Assembly (NCBI GenBank): GCA_030152105.1
Contig: JASLIH010000662.1
Location: 1 to 10,963, forward strand
From: Actinomycetes bacterium
GTDB taxonomy: Bacteria; Actinomycetota; CALGFH01
Direction: 5' to 3'
DNA length: 10,963 bases
A model generated the notes under the pieces. The model was not told where the DNA came from. It made no database searches and was given only the letters and a program-made list of their open reading frames with translations. Numbering within the stretch: position 1 is the stretch's first letter; each line of letters starts with the position of its first letter. Positions 9,011 to 10,963 of this stretch are shown piece by piece. Made by a program: the position numbers and the translations under genes.

Positions 9011-10252
9011 ATGTCGCGCATGCATCGAGTCGCTCGCGGCCTGGCCGCCATCCTTGGCGTTGCTCTGCTGGTCGCCGCCTGCTCCGGGAACGAGCCCGAC
9101 CGGTCGGCCGCGCCGACCACCAGCGTCAGCTCGACCACGCTGGTGCCGACCACCACGGGGGCGACCCCGACCACGGCCCAGGCCCAGGCCGCCTCCAGCG
9201 CCCAGTTCCGGGCGGCCAAGGTCCGGCTGGTCACGGTGGCCCAGCTGGAGCAGCCGGTGGCCATGGCGGTGCGGCCCGGGGACCGCACCCTGTACCTGGT
9301 CGAGCAGGTGGGGCGGGTGCGGGCGGTCCGCGGCGGGCAGCTCGACCCGACCCCGGTGGTCGACATCTCCGGGGAGGTCACCGCCGGCGGCGAGCAGGGG
9401 CTGCTGGGCCTGGCCTTCTCGCCCGACGGCCGCTACCTGTACCTGGCCTACAGCGACCGGAACGGGGACCACCAGATCTCCGAGCTGACCATGCGCGGCC
9501 AGCGGGCCGACCCCGGCTCGGAGCGCTCGATCCTCCATTTCGACGACCCGTTCGCCAACCACAACGGCGGCCAGCTCGCCTTCGGGCCCGACCGCCGCCT
9601 CTACATCGCCTTCGGCGACGGCGGCGGCGGCGGCGACCCCCTGGGCAACGGCCAGTCGCTGGACACCCTGTTCGGCAAGATCCTCCGGATCGACCCGCGG
9701 CCGGCCGGGGGCCGGCCCTACCGGGTCCCGCCCGACAACCCGTTCGTAGGCCGCGAGGGCGCCCGGCCCGAGATCTGGGCCTACGGGCTGCGCAACCCCT
9801 GGCGCTTCTCGTTCGACCCGGCCACCGGCGACCTGTGGATCGGCGACGTCGGCCAGGACACCTACGAGGAGGTCGACTACCAGCCGGCCGGGTCGGGCGG
9901 CCGCAACTACGGCTGGAACCGGCGCGAGGGCCGCCACCCGTTCAACGGCGGCGAGCGGCCCGAGGGCGCGGTCGACCCGGTGATCGAGTACGGACGGGCC
10001 GGTGGTGCCTGCACCGTGATCGGCGGGTTCGTCTACCGCGGTCAGCGGATCGACGGCCTGCGCGGCGCCTACCTCTACGGCGACTACTGCGCCGGCTGGG
10101 TCCGGGCGGCCCGCGTCCGCGACGGCAAGGTGGTCGAGCAGCGCGACCTCGGCCTCAGCGTCCCCGGCCTGAGCTCCTTCGGCGTCGACGCCTCGGGCGA
10201 GCTGTACGCCCTCTCCCTCGGCGGCGAGGTCTACCGCCTGGCCCCGGCCTGA
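9011..10252 (+). CDS. lipoprotein PQQ-dependent glucose/sorbosone dehydrogenase-type protein
   Basis: The 413-residue product is a secreted, lipid-anchored member of the soluble PQQ sugar dehydrogenase family (GSDH), which oxidises aldoses outside the cell. A lipoprotein signal occupies 1-23 (Arg-rich start, hydrophobic ARGLAAILGVALL), with lipobox LVAAC ending at Cys24. A Thr/Ser/Ala-rich linker (32-64) spaces the domain from the membrane. The six-bladed propeller begins near 72 and shows GGEQGLLGLAFSPDG (126-140), NHNGGQLAFGPD (183-194, with the presumed catalytic H184), a Gly-rich FGDGGGGGDP (201-210), then GLRNPWRFSFDP, GRNYGWN, VIGGFVYRG and YLYGDYCAGW. These are standard for the family. 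The start is either 9011 or 9020, and both give good signals; no strong ribosome site is present. PQQ use is inferred from the family, and no PQQ synthesis gene is seen here. The 138-bp gap from the previous gene leaves operon membership open. Confidence 0.88.
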   Translation: MSRMHRVARGLAAILGVALLVAACSGNEPDRSAAPTTSVSSTTLVPTTTGATPTTAQAQAASSAQFRAAKVRLVTVAQLEQPVAMAVRPGDRTLYLVEQVGRVRAVRGGQLDPTPVVDISGEVTAGGEQGLLGLAFSPDGRYLYLAYSDRNGDHQISELTMRGQRADPGSERSILHFDDPFANHNGGQLAFGPDRRLYIAFGDGGGGGDPLGNGQSLDTLFGKILRIDPRPAGGRPYRVPPDNPFVGREGARPEIWAYGLRNPWRFSFDPATGDLWIGDVGQDTYEEVDYQPAGSGGRNYGWNRREGRHPFNGGERPEGAVDPVIEYGRAGGACTVIGGFVYRGQRIDGLRGAYLYGDYCAGWVRAARVRDGKVVEQRDLGLSVPGLSSFGVDASGELYALSLGGEVYRLAPA

Positions 10253-10963
10253 TCCTCGGACAGCAGGGCGGCCCCCATGGCCCCGGCGTAGTCGCCGAGC
10301 TCGCCCAGGCGGACCACCAGCTGGGACGGTGGGATGAACAGGTGGGGGACGATGGCCGTCTCGATCCGGCGGACGAACGGCTCGCCGAGCTTGTCGCCCA
10401 GGCCGCCGCCGACCAGGACGGCCTCGACGTCGACCAGGTTGAGGGCCGAGGCGATGGCCGCGCTCAGGGCCTCCACGGCCCGGTCGATCAGCTCATGGGC
10501 CAGCGGGTCGCCGGCGTCGAGAGCCGCCTTCCAGACACCGCTGCTCATGCGGGGGCGGCCGAGGCGCTCCTGGATGGCCAGGAGCTCGGTGGGGCGGCCG
10601 GTGGCGGCGGCAGCGCGGGCGGCCCGTTCGAGGGCGACCCGGCCGGCGTAGGCCTCCATGCAGCCCCGGCGGCCGCAGGGGCAGAGCTCGCCGCCGTCGA
10701 CCACCACCACGTGGCCGATCTCGCCGGCGGCGCCGTGGGCGCCCATGTGGAGCTGGCCGCCGAGGATGAGGGCGCCGCCGACCCCCGAGCCGGCGAACAC
10801 CACCAGGAGGTCGTCGAAGCCGCGGCCGGCGCCGAGGCGGTGCTCGGCCAGGGTGGCCACGGCCACGTCGTTGTCGACCACCACCCGCTTGACCCCGAGG
10901 GCGCCGGCGACCATGGAGCCGAGCGGCACCGGGTCGCCGAACCCGGGGAGGTTGGCCGCCCCG
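10231..10963 (-). CDS. ROK-family sugar kinase or regulator (N-terminus beyond the window)
   Basis: The frame is open from the right edge, which reads AANLPGFGDPVPLGSM, to TAG at 10231-10233, giving 244 visible residues. Several ROK features appear in order: the NLPG segment, VVVDNDVAVATL with the presumed catalytic Asp of the ND pair, the GSGVGGALILGGQLHMGAHG loop, AGEIGH, and the zinc-binding C-P-C-G-R-R-G-C-M-E (Cys codons at 10681-10683, 10675-10677 and 10660-10662). The C-terminal nucleotide-binding half has VLVGGGLGDKL and GAMGAALL. ROK proteins phosphorylate glucose, N-acetylated sugars or fructose, or act as repressors when they carry an N-terminal DNA-binding domain. The first ATP-binding motif and any such domain lie outside the window, so kinase and repressor cannot be separated. 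Intact AGEIGH and the zinc cysteines favour a kinase. The GTG at 10927-10929 is internal. Its 3' end overlaps the dehydrogenase gene tail to tail. Confidence 0.9.
   Translation of the reverse strand, partial: GAANLPGFGDPVPLGSMVAGALGVKRVVVDNDVAVATLAEHRLGAGRGFDDLLVVFAGSGVGGALILGGQLHMGAHGAAGEIGHVVVVDGGELCPCGRRGCMEAYAGRVALERAARAAAATGRPTELLAIQERLGRPRMSSGVWKAALDAGDPLAHELIDRAVEALSAAIASALNLVDVEAVLVGGGLGDKLGEPFVRRIETAIVPHLFIPPSQLVVRLGELGDYAGAMGAALLSEDQAGARR

Noticed and set aside
7471..9381. Long minus-strand open frame (636 codons) spanning two genes
   Set aside because: It lies out of frame over the HTH_42 gene and antisense to two plus-strand genes with clear family motifs. Long open shadows are expected at this GC content.
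8324..9937. Long minus-strand open frame (537 codons) antisense to the dehydrogenase
   Set aside because: Its product is a low-complexity Gly/Val/Ala/Arg sequence with no motif, while the plus strand has full lipoprotein and propeller motifs.

Overview
This is a very GC-rich window in which almost every codon of the real genes ends in G or C. The gene content includes an ANTAR-type response regulator closely resembling mycobacterial PdtaR, a winged-helix HTH_42 protein, a short stand-alone PspC protein and a lipoprotein sugar dehydrogenase with a Thr/Ser-rich linker. Together these point to an Actinomycetota chromosome, perhaps a deep-branching or uncultured lineage. Nothing seen suggests a plasmid, phage, insertion sequence, CRISPR array or RNA gene.

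Layout, left to right: (1) the 3' end of an unidentified gene encoding a C-terminal membrane segment (1-228). (2) A gltB leader with a near-consensus promoter (254-282) followed at once by a strong terminator-like hairpin (297-326). (3) gltB, the large subunit of glutamate synthase (398-4873). (4) A PdtaR-like REC-ANTAR regulator (4933-5514) where gltD would often be found. (5) Convergent to it, a SAM-dependent methyltransferase (5525-6550, minus). (6) A 179-bp divergent control region with an 18-bp operator-like palindrome. (7) A PspC-domain membrane protein (6730-6927). (8) An AlkZ/YcaQ-related HTH_42 protein (7022-8194, minus). (9) A protein with the fold of low-molecular-weight phosphatases/arsenate reductases but no catalytic P-loop Cys or Arg (8348-8872). 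(10) A lipoprotein PQQ-type glucose/sorbosone dehydrogenase (9011-10252). (11) The 3' part of a ROK-family sugar kinase or regulator (10231-10963, minus), whose end overlaps the end of the dehydrogenase gene by 22 bp.

Functionally the window is a string of mostly single-gene units rather than one pathway. The clearest possible link is between gltB and the ANTAR regulator. ANTAR proteins act on RNA leaders, often in nitrogen metabolism. The gltB leader holds a terminator hairpin whose 5' arm can instead form a small hairpin with an A1/G4 hexaloop, the loop signature of ANTAR targets. This link is hypothetical. The dehydrogenase and ROK protein may both handle sugars, but they are convergent, so a shared operon is excluded.

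The most unusual points are the gltB leader, the missing gltD, the phosphatase-like pseudoenzyme and the palindrome upstream of the methyltransferase. No complete undescribed system is evident.
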